Source of the DNA: Labrys wisconsinensis
GTDB lineage: Bacteria; Pseudomonadota; Alphaproteobacteria; Rhizobiales; Labraceae
DNA length: 64,000 bases
Assembly (NCBI RefSeq): GCF_030814995.1
Contig: NZ_JAUSVX010000005.1
Coordinates: 370,073-434,072, forward strand
Direction of reading: 5' to 3'
Part shown: positions 27,430 to 37,404 of the stretch, in pieces
Layout of the letters: every line of letters begins with the position of its first letter
Position numbering within the stretch: the stretch's first letter is position 1
Program-made: the position numbers and the translations under genes
The notes under the pieces: model-generated
Told to the model about the DNA's origin: nothing
What the model saw: only the letters and a program-made list of their open reading frames with translations
Databases searched by the model: none

Positions 27430-28262
27430 TCGGAACGCGCCGCCGCACCCGCCTGACGCCCTGGCTGCTGCGCCTGTGGCTCGGCCTGGTGCTGATGTTC
27501 AGCTTTGCCCCGCTCTTGGCGGTGGCGGTGCTGTCGTTCAACCGTTCGCGCTACGGCACGCTGCCTTTCGAGTTCACGCTCTCCTGGTACGATCAGCTCT
27601 TCGCCGAGCGCGATCTCCTGCGCTCCACCCTCTGGAACCTGGAGCTCTCGGCGGCGGTCGGCCTGGCGGCGGCGCTGCTCGGCCCGCCGCTGGCGATCTG
27701 GCTGCGCCGGGCGCCGCGCTGGGCCAGCCTGCCGATCCGGGCCAGCCTGCTCGGCGCCATCACCGTGCCCTGGCTGCTGCTCGCCGTCGGCATGCTCCTG
27801 GTGCTGCGCCAGATCGGCATCGGCCGCAGCATCGTCTCGATGTTCCTGGCGTGCCTGGCGGTGTCGCTGCCCTATGTCGTGCTGCTGGTCCAGGCGCGCC
27901 TGGCGGCGCTCGATCCGGCGATCGAGCAGGCGGCGCAGTCGCTCGGCGCCCCGCCGCTCGCCGTGTTCCTGCGCGTCACCCTGCCGCTGATCGCCTCCGC
28001 CGTCGGCGCCGGCGGCTTCATGGCGTTCATCACCTGCTTCAACAACTTCATCGTCCAGTACTTCATGGCCCCGATCGGGTTCCGGACGCTGCCGCTGGAG
28101 ATCTATACGATGGTCAAGATGGGCTACAAGCCGGACATCAACGCGCTCGGCACCATCCTGGTCGCCGCTTCGATCCTCCTCGTCGTGCTGCTGCAGCGTC
28201 TCACCGGCAATGCCGGGCGGGTGCTGACGATGACGGCGACCGACGGATCCGGAAAGGCTTGA
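27426..28262 (+). CDS. ABC transporter permease, PotC type
   Basis: A 278-residue permease. The PotC-like opening 'LLRLWLGLVLMFSFAPLLAVAVLSFNRSRYGTLPFEFTLSWYDQLF' and the EAA loop 'IEQAAQSLGAPPLAVFLRVTLPLIA' are clear. It overlaps the PotB-like gene by four bases, and the ATPase gene starts three bases after its stop. Confidence 0.92.
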   Translation: MIGTRRRTRLTPWLLRLWLGLVLMFSFAPLLAVAVLSFNRSRYGTLPFEFTLSWYDQLFAERDLLRSTLWNLELSAAVGLAAALLGPPLAIWLRRAPRWASLPIRASLLGAITVPWLLLAVGMLLVLRQIGIGRSIVSMFLACLAVSLPYVVLLVQARLAALDPAIEQAAQSLGAPPLAVFLRVTLPLIASAVGAGGFMAFITCFNNFIVQYFMAPIGFRTLPLEIYTMVKMGYKPDINALGTILVAASILLVVLLQRLTGNAGRVLTMTATDGSGKA

Positions 28263-28265
28263 GAC

Positions 28266-29327
28266 ATGGCCGACATCACCCTCACGCGCCTCTCCAAGGC
28301 CTATGGTCCGCTGACCGTCCTCGATGCGGTGAGCCTCGCGGTGCCGGACGGCTGCTTCTGCGCTCTTCTCGGGCCGTCCGGCTCGGGCAAGACCAGCCTG
28401 CTGCGCGCCATTGCCGGCTTCGTCGAGCCCGATGCCGGCACGGTGGCGATCGGCGGGCGCGACGTCACCGCGATGCCGCCCTACCAGCGCGACGTCGGCA
28501 TCGTGTTCCAGAGCTACGCGCTGTTCCCGCATCTCAGCGTGTTCGACAATGTCGCCTTCGGCCTGAGGATGCGGCGGCTCGGGGCCGAGGAGATCGCCGG
28601 GCGGGTCGGCCGCATGCTGGCGCTGGTCGGCATGGAGGCGCTGGCGCAGCGCAAGCCGGCGCAGCTCTCCGGCGGCCAGCAGCAGCGCGTCGCCCTCGCG
28701 CGCGCCCTGGTGATCCGGCCCAAGGTGCTGCTGCTCGACGAGCCGCTGAGCGCGCTCGACCGCAAGATCCGCGAGGAGATGCGCGACGAGATCAAGCGGC
28801 TGCACCGCGAGACCGGCATCACCACCATCATGGTCACCCACGACCAGGAGGAGGCGATCGACCTCGCCGACGAGCTGGTGCTGATGCACGACGGCGCCAT
28901 CCACCAGCGCGGCGCGCCTGATGAGATCTACCACCATCCCGCCAGCCGCTTCGTGGCGGATTTCATGGGCGGGCGCCCGCTGCCGCCGGGCGTGCTGGAG
29001 CAGCGCGCCGGCATGCCGCTGCTGCGGATCGAGGGGCTGGAGATCGCGCTCGCCGGGTCGCCGCCGGCCGTGTCCGGCGCGGCCGTGCAGGCGGTGGTGC
29101 AGCCCGAATATGTCCGCGTCCGGGCCATGCCGAAGGGCGAGCCCGGCACGGGGCTCGTCGGCCGGGTGCGGGCGGTGAGCGTCTTCGGCGCGGTGGCGCG
29201 CGCCGATGTGGACGTCGCCGGCGTGGTGCTGCCGGCGCTGATGTTCTCGGGCGATGTCCGGGCCATCGCGGTCGACGACCTCGTCGCCGTCGCGATCGAT
29301 CCGGCCGGCATCCACTGCTTCGCCTGA
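28266..29327 (+). CDS. ABC transporter ATP-binding protein, PotA type
   Basis: A 353-residue ATPase: Walker A 'GPSGSGKTS', Q-loop 'VFQSYALFPHLSVFDNVAFG', signature 'LSGGQQQR', Walker B 'VLLLDEPLSALD' and switch 'MVTHDQEEA'. The C-terminal third is a TOBE/OB-fold regulatory domain ('VVQPEYVRVRAMP'). It is the last gene of the GH3-Pot operon and energises that importer. Confidence 0.93.
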   Translation: MADITLTRLSKAYGPLTVLDAVSLAVPDGCFCALLGPSGSGKTSLLRAIAGFVEPDAGTVAIGGRDVTAMPPYQRDVGIVFQSYALFPHLSVFDNVAFGLRMRRLGAEEIAGRVGRMLALVGMEALAQRKPAQLSGGQQQRVALARALVIRPKVLLLDEPLSALDRKIREEMRDEIKRLHRETGITTIMVTHDQEEAIDLADELVLMHDGAIHQRGAPDEIYHHPASRFVADFMGGRPLPPGVLEQRAGMPLLRIEGLEIALAGSPPAVSGAAVQAVVQPEYVRVRAMPKGEPGTGLVGRVRAVSVFGAVARADVDVAGVVLPALMFSGDVRAIAVDDLVAVAIDPAGIHCFA

Positions 29328-29411
29328 GCGGCATCTTCATGCCATCGGCCTCGTCTTCGACGGGTGCCGAGCTGGCGGCGCCGAGGCCCTGCATGGGCCC
29401 GGCCATCGCGA

Positions 29412-29834
29412 TCAGGCGAAGATCTCGCCGATGCGGCCCGCGCCGCGGCCCTTGGGCGAGAGGCCGAAGCGGTTGGCGCCGGGCGTGCCGTCGAGGATGC
29501 CGAGCTCGACGAAGCTCCACAGGCTGGCGAGAATGCCGACAAAGGGGATCGCGCCGAGAAGGCCCCAGAGGAGAAGCCACCAGCCCGACTTGTCGCGGTC
29601 GTGGCAGCGCTTGACGCCGATCGCCAGGGACGGCCAGAGCGTCAGCACTCCCAGGCCGACGGCCAGCATCTTGAAGTCGGCCCTCGGATCGACCGCGCGG
29701 CCGGTCAGCCTTGCGGTGACGATCACGCTGATGGAGAAGACGGCGGTGAGCCCTATCAGCGACAGGTAGTACAGCCAATAGTCCTTGCGGGTGATCCGCC
29801 CCTGAAAGCCGAACAGCTTCTCCAGCAACGTCAT
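29412..29834 (-). CDS. DUF805 membrane protein, copy 3 of 3
   Basis: A 140-residue inner-membrane protein. DUF805 features: N-terminal 'LFGFQGRITRKDYWLYYLSL' (F-x-GR-x-x-R-x-x-YW), 'LWPSLAIGVKRCHDRDKSGWW' and a second hydrophobic region. The C-terminus 'DGTPGANRFGLSPKG' is shared with its two paralogues upstream. AAGGGG precedes the ATG. The family has no established function. Confidence 0.88.
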   Translation of the reverse strand: MTLLEKLFGFQGRITRKDYWLYYLSLIGLTAVFSISVIVTARLTGRAVDPRADFKMLAVGLGVLTLWPSLAIGVKRCHDRDKSGWWLLLWGLLGAIPFVGILASLWSFVELGILDGTPGANRFGLSPKGRGAGRIGEIFA

Positions 29835-29974
29835 TGCGCGCCCCTTGCCTCGACCCGCTCCGGACCGAGCATGACGCAGGGGCATTAAGGAATCGCGGCC
29901 GGCAATGGTGAAGATTTCGACAATTCGCCGGCGCATCTGCCGTGCCGCGACGTCGCGGCACGGCCCACGGCCCC

Positions 29975-30394
29975 TCAGGTGAAGGCTTCGGCGACAAGGT
30001 CGCCGCCGAGGCCCTTGGGCGAGAGGCCGAAGCGGTTCGGACCCTGGGTGCCGTCGAGGAAGCCGAGTTCGACCAGGCACCACAGGCTGGCGAGGATGCC
30101 GACATAGGGGATGGCGCTCAGGACCATCCAGAGCAGCATCCACCAGCCGGATTTGTTGCGGTCGTGGCAGCGCTTGACGCTGATGGCGAGCGAGGGCCAG
30201 ATCTGGGCGATCACGACGATGGCGGCAAGAACCAAGCCACCCGTCGACAGGCCGTCGTTGCGGAGGCTGCGGCTGGATCCGGCGATGGCCAGGAAGAGCA
30301 CGAGCAGGATGCCCCACAGGGCGAGCGTGTAGAACCAATAGTCCTTGCGCGTCACGCGTCCCTGAAAGCTGAACAGCTTTTCCTGCATCGTCAT
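29975..30394 (-). CDS. DUF805 membrane protein, copy 2 of 3
   Basis: A 139-residue paralogue of its neighbours: 'LFSFQGRVTRKDYWFYTLAL', 'IWPSLAISVKRCHDRNKSGWW', 'LVELGFLDGTQGPNRFGLSPKG'. About 140-160 bases of non-coding sequence separate it from each neighbour, so each copy may keep its own promoter rather than form a tight operon. Confidence 0.88.
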   Translation of the reverse strand: MTMQEKLFSFQGRVTRKDYWFYTLALWGILLVLFLAIAGSSRSLRNDGLSTGGLVLAAIVVIAQIWPSLAISVKRCHDRNKSGWWMLLWMVLSAIPYVGILASLWCLVELGFLDGTQGPNRFGLSPKGLGGDLVAEAFT

Positions 30395-30552
30395 GTTGCG
30401 TCCCCGTCCGATGGGATCCCGACCTGCTCTGTCGAAGTCGGTCAAGGAAGGCAGATTTCGGCAGTTGCGGCAGTCATCCCGGAAACACCATCCGTCCGCT
30501 CGGCCTTTCGTCCCTTCGGGGCGTGGCGCACGCGGCCCGGCCCCGCACGAGG

Positions 30553-30978
30553 TCAGGTGAAGGCTTCGCTGATCTGGTCCGAGCTCAGGCCTTTCGGCGA
30601 AGGGCCGAAGCGGTTCGCGCCCTGCGTGCCGTCGAGAAATCCGAGCTCGACGAGGTACCACAGACCGGAGAGAAGGCCGAGATAGGGAACAGGGCTCAGA
30701 ATCGCCCAGAGCAGCATCCACCATCCCGACTTGCCTCGGTCGTGGCAGCGCTTGACGTTGATCGCCACGGACGGCCAGATCTGGACGACACAGAGGAGGC
30801 TGAACGCGATCATCGCACTCGACCACCAGTGGGCTTCGCCTGTCCGGCCCTCCTCGCTCCAGCCGAAGACGAAGACCGCCAGGGGGCCGAGCAGGCCCCA
30901 CAAGACCAGATGGTAGACCCAGTAATCCTGGCGTGTCACCCGCCCGCGAAAGCTGAACAGCTTGTCCTGCAGCGTCAT
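30553..30978 (-). CDS. DUF805 membrane protein, copy 1 of 3
   Basis: A 141-residue paralogue: 'LFSFRGRVTRQDYWVYHLVL', 'IWPSVAINVKRCHDRGKSGWW', 'LVELGFLDGTQGANRFGPSPKG'. The ATG at 30978 (MTLQDKLF) is chosen by alignment with the other two copies (MTLLEKLF, MTMQEKLF); an ATG nine bases upstream is possible. Copies 1 and 2 are visibly closer to each other than to copy 3 in the C-terminal half. Confidence 0.86.
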   Translation of the reverse strand: MTLQDKLFSFRGRVTRQDYWVYHLVLWGLLGPLAVFVFGWSEEGRTGEAHWWSSAMIAFSLLCVVQIWPSVAINVKRCHDRGKSGWWMLLWAILSPVPYLGLLSGLWYLVELGFLDGTQGANRFGPSPKGLSSDQISEAFT

Positions 30979-31141
30979 CCCGCCCATCGGATGTCCCCAA
31001 TCCGGTTTCCCCAAGGGCAGGATAGGGAGGTCGGTGCGAGAGTCAAACGCTCCCCCCAACCGAGAGGCGAGGGGGGCCTGCCGTCGTTCCTCCCCGGTGC
31101 CGGGGCGGATCCCGCGCGGGAGCAGGGCCGCAAAGCGACCG

Positions 31142-33046
31142 CTACAGCCCCTCTTCGATCTCGCCCTCCAGGTGCCCCCTGGCGCGCAGCAGCTTGATCA
31201 CCGCCTCGGCGGCGGCCTCCGAGCCGGTCTCGGCGGTGCGGATGACGAGCTCGGCGTCGGCGGGGCGCTCGTAGGGGCTGTCGATGCCGGTGAAGTTCCG
31301 GATCTGGCCGGCGAGAGCCTTGGCATAGAGGCCCTTGGGGTCGCGCTTGATGCAGTCCTCCAGCGGGGTGTCGACGAAGACCTCGATGAACTCGTCCGCC
31401 TCGACCATGCCGCGCACCAGGCTGCGCTCGGCCTCGAAGGGCGAGATGAAGGAGCACAGCACGATGGTGCCGCTCTCCACGAACAGCTTGGCTACCTCGC
31501 CGACGCGCCGGATGTTCTCCACCCGGTCGGCGTCGGTGAAGCCGAGGTCCTTGTTGAGGCCGTGGCGCATGTTGTCGCCGTCGAGCAGCATGGTGTGGTG
31601 GCCGACGGCGGCCAGGCGCTTCTCGACGATGTTGGCGATGGTCGACTTGCCGGAGCCGGAGAGGCCGGTGAACCACAGGATCGCCGGCTTCTGGTGCTTG
31701 AGGCGGGCCCGCGCCGCCTTGTCGACCGACTGGGCCTGGCGGTGCACGTTGGTGGCCCGGCGCAGGGCGACGTCGATCATGCCCGCCGCCGCCGTCTGGT
31801 TGGTGGTGCGGTCGATCAGGATGAAGGCGCCGGTCTCCCGGTTGTCGCGATAGGGATCGAAGGCGACGGGCACGGCGGTGGCGACGTTGACGACGCCGAT
31901 CTCGTTGAGAACGAGCGTGCGCGCCGCCAGCTTCTCCTGGGTGTTGACGTCGATCTTGTGGGCGATGCCGGTGACGGTGGCCGGCACGAACTTGGTGCCG
32001 ATGCGCATCATGTAGGAGCGGCCCGGCAGCATCGCCTCCTCCGCCATCCAGATCAGGTGGGCGGCGAACTGGTCGGCCACCTCGGGCCGTTCGGCCGGGC
32101 GGGCGAAGACGTCGCCGCGCGCGGCGTCGATCTCGTCCGCCAGGGTCAGGGTCACGGCCTCGCCGGCGCGCGCCTCGTCGAGGTCGCCGTCGGCGGTGAC
32201 GATGCGGGTTACGGTGGAGGATTTGCCGGACGAGGCGACGACAATCGTATCGCCCGGCCGGATCGAGCCGGAGGCGATCGTGCCGGCAAAGCCGCGGAAG
32301 TCGAGATTGGGCCGATTGACCCATTGCACCGCCAGGCGGAACGGCTTCCTCGCCGCGTCGCTCTCGATGTCGACGCTCTCCAGATGCTCGATCAGGCTGG
32401 GGCCGTGATACCAGCTCATGTTGCCCGAGCGGGCCGAGACATTGTCGCCGTAGCGCGCCGACATCGGGATCGGCTGGATCGAGGAGAAGCCGAGGTTGGC
32501 GGCGAAGGTGGTGAAGTCGGCGACGATGCGCTCGAACACCGCCCGGTCGTGGCCGGTGAGGTCGATCTTGTTGACCGCCACGACGATGTGGCGGATGCCG
32601 AGCAGCGAGCAGATGGTGGCATGGCGCTTGGTCTGCACCAGCACGCCCTTGCGCGCGTCGATCATCAGCACGGCGAGGTCGGCGGTGGAGGCGCCGGTCG
32701 CCATGTTGCGGGTATATTGCTCGTGGCCGGGCGTGTCGGCGACGATGAAGGAGCGCCGGGCAGTGGAGAAGAAGCGATAGGCGACGTCGATGGTGATGCC
32801 CTGCTCGCGCTCGGCCTCGAGGCCGTCGACCAGGAGCGCGAAGTCGATGTCCTCGCCGGTGGTGCCGTGGCGCCTGGAATCCTTTTCCAGCGTTGCCAGC
32901 TGGTCCTCGAAGATCAGCTTGGAATCATAGAGCAGCCGCCCGATCAGCGTGGACTTGCCGTCGTCGACGGAACCGCAGGTCAGGAAGCGCAGCAGCCCCT
33001 TTTCCCGCGGCTTCAGCATCTCGGCGAGGGAGGGTTGGATGGTCAT
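31142..33046 (-). CDS. cysNC: Bifunctional sulfate adenylyltransferase subunit 1 / APS kinase (CysNC)
   Basis: A 634-residue fusion for sulfate activation in the cytoplasm. Residues about 1-440 are the CysN GTPase: P-loop 'GSVDDGKST', '[15 protein letters not shown]', 'NKID', followed by elongation-factor-like beta-barrels. Residues about 450-634 are the APS kinase CysC: '[16 protein letters not shown]', '[17 protein letters not shown]', '[18 protein letters not shown]'. CysN with CysD makes APS from sulfate and ATP, and CysC phosphorylates it to PAPS. The ATG shares one base with the CysD stop (TGATG). The N/C fusion is common in rhizobia. Confidence 0.96.
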   Translation of the reverse strand: MTIQPSLAEMLKPREKGLLRFLTCGSVDDGKSTLIGRLLYDSKLIFEDQLATLEKDSRRHGTTGEDIDFALLVDGLEAEREQGITIDVAYRFFSTARRSFIVADTPGHEQYTRNMATGASTADLAVLMIDARKGVLVQTKRHATICSLLGIRHIVVAVNKIDLTGHDRAVFERIVADFTTFAANLGFSSIQPIPMSARYGDNVSARSGNMSWYHGPSLIEHLESVDIESDAARKPFRLAVQWVNRPNLDFRGFAGTIASGSIRPGDTIVVASSGKSSTVTRIVTADGDLDEARAGEAVTLTLADEIDAARGDVFARPAERPEVADQFAAHLIWMAEEAMLPGRSYMMRIGTKFVPATVTGIAHKIDVNTQEKLAARTLVLNEIGVVNVATAVPVAFDPYRDNRETGAFILIDRTTNQTAAAGMIDVALRRATNVHRQAQSVDKAARARLKHQKPAILWFTGLSGSGKSTIANIVEKRLAAVGHHTMLLDGDNMRHGLNKDLGFTDADRVENIRRVGEVAKLFVESGTIVLCSFISPFEAERSLVRGMVEADEFIEVFVDTPLEDCIKRDPKGLYAKALAGQIRNFTGIDSPYERPADAELVIRTAETGSEAAAEAVIKLLRARGHLEGEIEEGL

Positions 33047-33954
33047 CAGAAATAGCCCTCGCGCTTCTTCTTCTCCATCGAGGCGGCTTCGTCGCTGTCG
33101 ATGAGGCGGCCCTGGCGCTCGGAGGTGCGGGCGGTGAGCATCTCGCGCACGATATCCTCCACCGTGGCGGCGTCGCTGTCGATGGCGCCCGACAGGGGAT
33201 AGCAGCCGAGCGTGCGGAAGCGGACCATGCGCATCTCCGGCACCTCGCCGGGCTCGAGCGGCAGGCGCTCGTCGTCGACCATCAGCATGGTGCCGGAGCG
33301 GAACACCACCGGCCGCTTCTTGGCCAGGTACAGCGGCACCAGCGGGATGTTCTCCTCCAGGATGTACTGCCAGATGTCGAGCTCGGTCCAGTTCGACAAC
33401 GGGAACACCCGGATCGATTCCCCCTGCCGGATGCGGGTGTTGTAGAGCGACCACAGCTCCGGGCGCTGGTTGCGCGGGTCCCAGGCGTGGTTGGCGGTGC
33501 GGAAGGAGAAGATGCGCTCCTTGGCGCGGCTCTTCTCCTCGTCGCGCCGCGCCCCGCCGAAGGCGGCGTCGAACTTGTACTTGTCGAGCGCCTGGCGCAG
33601 GCCTTCGGTCTTCATCACCTGGGTGTGCAGGGCCGAGCCCGAGGCGATCGGGTTGATGCCGCGGGCGAGGCCGTCCTGGTTGACGTGCACGATCAGGTCG
33701 AGCCCGAAGCGCTCGGCTATTTGATCGCGGAAGGCGATCATGTCCTTGAACTTCCAGGTCGTGTCGACGTGGAGCAGCGGGAAGGGCAGCCGGGCGGGAT
33801 AGAACGCCTTCAGGGCGAGATGCAGCATCACGCCGGAATCCTTGCCGATGGAATAGAGCATCACCGGGTTGGAGAACTCGGCCGCGACCTCGCGGATGAT
33901 CGCAATCGACTCGGCCTCGAGCCGCTTGAGATGGGGAGAGAGCGTGCGTGTCAT
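33046..33954 (-). CDS. cysD: Sulfate adenylyltransferase subunit 2 (CysD)
   Basis: A 302-residue ATP sulfurylase small subunit, an ATP pyrophosphatase of the PP-loop type ('[15 protein letters not shown]'). Other hallmarks are '[18 protein letters not shown]', '[21 protein letters not shown]', '[15 protein letters not shown]' and the C-terminal '[10 protein letters not shown]'. It forms a heterodimer with CysN. The upstream 160 bases hold no gene and should carry the operon promoter. No cysH or assimilatory reductase is in the window. Confidence 0.96.
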   Translation of the reverse strand: MTRTLSPHLKRLEAESIAIIREVAAEFSNPVMLYSIGKDSGVMLHLALKAFYPARLPFPLLHVDTTWKFKDMIAFRDQIAERFGLDLIVHVNQDGLARGINPIASGSALHTQVMKTEGLRQALDKYKFDAAFGGARRDEEKSRAKERIFSFRTANHAWDPRNQRPELWSLYNTRIRQGESIRVFPLSNWTELDIWQYILEENIPLVPLYLAKKRPVVFRSGTMLMVDDERLPLEPGEVPEMRMVRFRTLGCYPLSGAIDSDAATVEDIVREMLTARTSERQGRLIDSDEAASMEKKKREGYF

Positions 33955-34118
33955 CAGGATCTTTTCACAGGCGAAGTCGCATCGCCTCGGAGATTGCCAT
34001 TTAGAATGTGGGAAACATCTGCGCAAGGCTCCGCGCGGCGGATATGCGCGCGGCGAGGGGAAGGCGGGCGTGTCCGGACGCCGCGGGGATGCCGGGCGGT
34101 CGCGGCGAAACAGGAGGC

Positions 34119-34958
34119 TCAGTGGGCCCGGCGCCGCGCCTCGCCTGCGGCGGAGGGCTCGCCGGCCGCCTCGATCCAGCGGCGGGCGAAGGCCGGGCCG
34201 GTCAGCGCCGGGGCGAGGCCGAAATGCCGGGCGAGCAGCAGCGGGTCGGGGCTCTCCACGCCCGCGCGGCGGGTGAGGCCGGCATCGGCGAAGAAGGCGG
34301 AGGTGGCGGCGTCGGCGACGACGCGGCCCTCGGCCAGGGCGAGGACGCGGCCGGCGCTGCGGGCGACGAAGTCCATGTCGTGGCAGACCAGCACCACGCA
34401 GCGTCCGGCCGCCGCCTCCTCGGCGATGATGGCTTCGAGGCGCGCGGCGGCGCCGGCATCCAGGCCGCGCTGCGGCTCGTCCAGGAGCAGGACGGCGGGG
34501 TGCATGGCCAGCACCGAGCCGAGCGCCACCATGCGCCGTGCCGCCTGGTCGAGGTCGAGCGGGTGCCGGCCGGCGACCTCGGCGAGGCCGGTTCGGGCCA
34601 GGGCCGCCGCGATGCGCTCCTCCAGCGCCGCGCCGGCAAGACCGAGGCGGCGCGGCCCGAACGCCACCTCGTCGCGGACGGTGGCGTTGAAGATCTGCTG
34701 CTCCGGCGCCTGGAACACCGTGCCGATATGGCGGGCGAGCTCGTGCACCGGCGTGTCGGCGGTGCTGCGGCCGGCGACGGCGATGCTGCCGCTGCCGGGC
34801 TGGCGCAGGCCGTTGAGCAGGCGCAGCAGCGTGCTCTTGCCGGCGCCGTTGCGCCCGACGATGGCGAGGATCTCGCCCGCCGCGGCCTGGAAGCGGATGT
34901 CGGCCAGCACCGCGCCGCCGCCGGGATAGGCGAAGGAGACGTCCTCAACCCTGAGCAT
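34119..34958 (-). CDS. ECF transporter ATPase, EcfA2-like, with degenerate signature motif
   Basis: A 279-residue ABC ATPase. Walker A is canonical ('GRNGAGKST', residues 35-43), as are the Q-loop '[22 protein letters not shown]', Walker B '[12 protein letters not shown]' and switch His193 ('LVCHDMD'). The ABC signature, normally LSGGQ, is replaced by 'LDLDQAARR' (about 134-142). With the partner's degenerate Walker A this puts both faults in the same composite site. The ATG at 34958 overlaps the preceding ATPase by 14 bases. A C-terminal tail of about 40 residues is unusual. Confidence 0.88.
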   Translation of the reverse strand: MLRVEDVSFAYPGGGAVLADIRFQAAAGEILAIVGRNGAGKSTLLRLLNGLRQPGSGSIAVAGRSTADTPVHELARHIGTVFQAPEQQIFNATVRDEVAFGPRRLGLAGAALEERIAAALARTGLAEVAGRHPLDLDQAARRMVALGSVLAMHPAVLLLDEPQRGLDAGAAARLEAIIAEEAAAGRCVVLVCHDMDFVARSAGRVLALAEGRVVADAATSAFFADAGLTRRAGVESPDPLLLARHFGLAPALTGPAFARRWIEAAGEPSAAGEARRRAH

Positions 34959-35796
34959 GGGCAACCTCGAAGGCCTCGATCGCCGATCGCAGGGTGAGCG
35001 GCAGGGGCAGGCCCGGCGGCCAGAGCCCGGCCTCGGCGACCGCCTGCGCCGCCTCAGCCGTCGGCGGCAGGCCGAGGAGCTCGACGGTGCGCGGGTGCAG
35101 CAGCACCTCGCCGGCGCTGCCGTCGGCGAGGATCCGGCCGCGGTCGAGCAGCATGAAGCGTGTCGCCAGCGCCAGGGACGGGCGCAGCGCCACCTCGAAC
35201 AGGATGACGGTGAGGGCGTCCGGCAGGGCGGCGAGCTGGGCGATGAAGGCCTCGCGCGATTCCGGGTCGAGATTGGAGGTCGGCTCGTCCAGCACCAGCA
35301 CGCGCGGCCGCATGGCGAGCGCCGCGGCGATCGACAGGCGCTGCTGCTCGCCGCCGGACAGGGTGAAGGGGTCGCGCCGGGCGAGATGGCCGAGATTGCA
35401 GACGGCGAGGGCCTCCTCCACCCGCCTGCGCACCTCGGCCTCGGGCAGGGCGAGGTTGCAGGGGCCGAAGGCGATCTCCTCGGCGACGGTGAAGGCGCAG
35501 CCGGTCATCTGCTGGGCCGGCACCTGGCCGACGAACTGCACCGCGGCGGCCCGCTCCGCCGGCGGCCAATCGCTCCAGGGCCTGCCCTCCATGCGCACCA
35601 GGCCGCGCTCGGCCGTGAGCATGCCTTCGGGCAGGAGGCCGGCGATCCAGCGCGCCAGCGTGGTCTTGCCGCCGGCATTGCCGGCGAGGATCGCCACGCG
35701 CTCGCCTTCGCAGAATGCGCAGCTGACGCCGGCAAGCACCGGCTCGGCGGCGCGGGGATAGCGGAAATGCAGGTCTTCGACGTCGATCAGCGCCAC
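34945..35796 (-). CDS. ECF transporter ATPase, EcfA1-like, with degenerate Walker A
   Basis: A 283-residue ABC ATPase. The signature 'LSGGEQQR' (146-153) and Walker B '[12 protein letters not shown]' are canonical. The P-loop reads 'AGNAGGKTT' (38-46), with Ala at the first and fourth glycine positions of GxxGxGK[ST], and the usual switch histidine is absent ('[11 protein letters not shown]'). The GTG start at 35796 overlaps the EcfT stop by 10 bases. It would pair with the EcfA2-like protein on the EcfT scaffold to energise vitamin or small-molecule uptake. Confidence 0.87.
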   Translation of the reverse strand: MALIDVEDLHFRYPRAAEPVLAGVSCAFCEGERVAILAGNAGGKTTLARWIAGLLPEGMLTAERGLVRMEGRPWSDWPPAERAAAVQFVGQVPAQQMTGCAFTVAEEIAFGPCNLALPEAEVRRRVEEALAVCNLGHLARRDPFTLSGGEQQRLSIAAALAMRPRVLVLDEPTSNLDPESREAFIAQLAALPDALTVILFEVALRPSLALATRFMLLDRGRILADGSAGEVLLHPRTVELLGLPPTAEAAQAVAEAGLWPPGLPLPLTLRSAIEAFEVAHAQG

Positions 35797-36578
35797 AGCA
35801 GCGGCAATCCCAGTTGCAGGACGGCGGCGAGCAGCAGGGCGCGGCGCAGCCAGACCTGGCGCCGGTCGTCGGCCGGCGCGTCGATCACCGTGCGCCGGCG
35901 CTGCGCCCGGAAGGCGCGGGCCGAGAGGATCGAGGCGCGGTGGTCGAGGTCGGCCAGCGCCAGCGTGATCAGCGGGATCAGGAGGATCGGCAGCGCCGCG
36001 GCGCGGGCGCGCCAGGAGCCGCCGGTGTCGAGGCCGCGGGCGCGCTGGGCGTCGCGGATCGCCCGCGCCCGCTCCGAGAACGGCTCGATCAGCAGCAGCG
36101 GGCTGGCGACGAGATAGCCGACGCCCGGCGGCACGCCGCGCTGGTCGAGCGCCTTCAGGAGGTCGCCGGGATGGGTCGTGGTGACGAAGAGCAGCGTGGC
36201 GGCGAGCATGGTCGTCAGGCGGACGAACACCCGCAGGGCATAGGCAAGGCCGCTCGGGCTCACCGAGACCGGGCCGAAGGGCACGAGGTCGGGCCGGGCC
36301 ACCAGGAAGCCGTGCACCAGGAGAAGCGCCAGGCCGACCGGGCCCATGGTGATGGCCAGGCGCTCGAGGGCGCGCCGGCCGACGCCGGCGAGGAGGCCGG
36401 CCGCGATCGCCGCCGCCAGCAGGACGGCCGCAGCCGGCGTCGGCAGGATGATCGCCGCCGACAGCATCCACAGCATCAGGGCGAGGCTGGTGAGCGGGTT
36501 GGCGCGGTGCAGCAGGCTCGTGCCCGGCGAGAACAGAAGCGTGCTCTGCCCGTCCTCGGGCCTGCGCCAGCCCGCCAT
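35787..36578 (-). CDS. ECF transporter transmembrane component EcfT
   Basis: A 263-residue inner-membrane scaffold of the CbiQ/EcfT family. It has four to five hydrophobic helices; the cytoplasmic coupling motif '[13 protein letters not shown]' contains the characteristic A-R-G, and a second Arg-rich segment '[13 protein letters not shown]' follows. It links the S component encoded three bases upstream with the two ATPases encoded behind it, so the four genes form one operon S-T-A1-A2. Confidence 0.9.
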   Translation of the reverse strand: MAGWRRPEDGQSTLLFSPGTSLLHRANPLTSLALMLWMLSAAIILPTPAAAVLLAAAIAAGLLAGVGRRALERLAITMGPVGLALLLVHGFLVARPDLVPFGPVSVSPSGLAYALRVFVRLTTMLAATLLFVTTTHPGDLLKALDQRGVPPGVGYLVASPLLLIEPFSERARAIRDAQRARGLDTGGSWRARAAALPILLIPLITLALADLDHRASILSARAFRAQRRRTVIDAPADDRRQVWLRRALLLAAVLQLGLPLLWR

Positions 36579-36581
36579 GGC

Positions 36582-37154
36582 TCAGGCCTGGGAATGGGCG
36601 AAGAAGCCGAAATTCGCCGTCAGCCGCGAGGGCAGGCGGCTGGCCGCGATCCAGGCGACCAGCGCGGTGATGACCTTGTCGATGACGTTGACGCCGAGAT
36701 TGGAGAAGGCGACCGAGTTGAGGAGCGAGGAGCCGACCGCCAGCATGTAGGCGACGGCGAAGTCCGGGCCGCCGCCGGTGACGCCGCCGAACATGTAGAC
36801 GATGATCGGCGCCGCGACGATGGTGCTGGGCACGGCGACCACGGCGCCGGACACCATGGCCTGCCACCAGGTGCGGAACCAGCCGGCGCGGGCCATCAGG
36901 CCGGCGACGACGCCGATCACCAGGGCGACGGGCGCGAAGGCGGCGGCGACGGGGTTGAGGATCAGGGCCCAGATCAGATTGGTCATGGCGCCGGCAATGC
37001 CGCCGGCCCAGGGGCCGGCCAGGATGGCGACGAGCATCGTGCCGATGGAATCGAGATAGAGCGGCAGCTTGAGGAAATGGACGATCTGCCCGCCGACGAT
37101 GTTGATGACCACCGCAGCGGCCATCAGGATGAGCGTTCGCGTGTCGAATTTCAT
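36582..37154 (-). CDS. ECF transporter S component (substrate unknown)
   Basis: A 190-residue membrane protein with about five to six hydrophobic helices ('[21 protein letters not shown]', '[33 protein letters not shown]', '[18 protein letters not shown]', and others). Position directly before EcfT and the pattern '[23 protein letters not shown]' identify it as the substrate-capturing subunit. The ATG at 37154 is preferred; an in-frame ATG at 37241 would add 29 hydrophilic residues. No riboswitch was recognised upstream, so the ligand cannot be named. Confidence 0.82.
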   Translation of the reverse strand: MKFDTRTLILMAAAVVINIVGGQIVHFLKLPLYLDSIGTMLVAILAGPWAGGIAGAMTNLIWALILNPVAAAFAPVALVIGVVAGLMARAGWFRTWWQAMVSGAVVAVPSTIVAAPIIVYMFGGVTGGGPDFAVAYMLAVGSSLLNSVAFSNLGVNVIDKVITALVAWIAASRLPSRLTANFGFFAHSQA

Positions 37155-37264
37155 CGCCTGCCCCCGATCCAACGCTTCGACCCGGCGGTCCGCCGCCAGG
37201 TCGCCCGATGCCGCCTGCCAGTCGGCGCTCGCCATGTCCACGCAAACGCGATCTATGTATGCAG

Positions 37265-37294
37265 ACTATCGACCTGTTGGATAAGTGTGGTCAA
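37265..37294 (-). promoter_or_regulatory. Candidate promoter of the ECF operon
   Basis: On the minus strand TTGACC (37294-37289) and GATAGT (37270-37265) are 18 bases apart. Transcription would begin about 100 bases upstream of the S-component ATG. Confidence 0.35.
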
Positions 37295-37404
37295 GACGTC
37301 ACAATGCGGAAATAGCAGTCGCCGCCTGCACGCCGAATAGGCAGGATTCTTCGCCGATCTCTGCGCTAAGATGCCTCTCTGGCATACAAATCCGGCCCGG
37401 CAGC

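Noticed and set aside
37155..37404. Riboswitch (for example TPP) upstream of the ECF S component.
   Set aside because: No CUGAGA/ACCUGA-type conserved boxes or other known aptamer core could be recognised in the 100-250 bases upstream.
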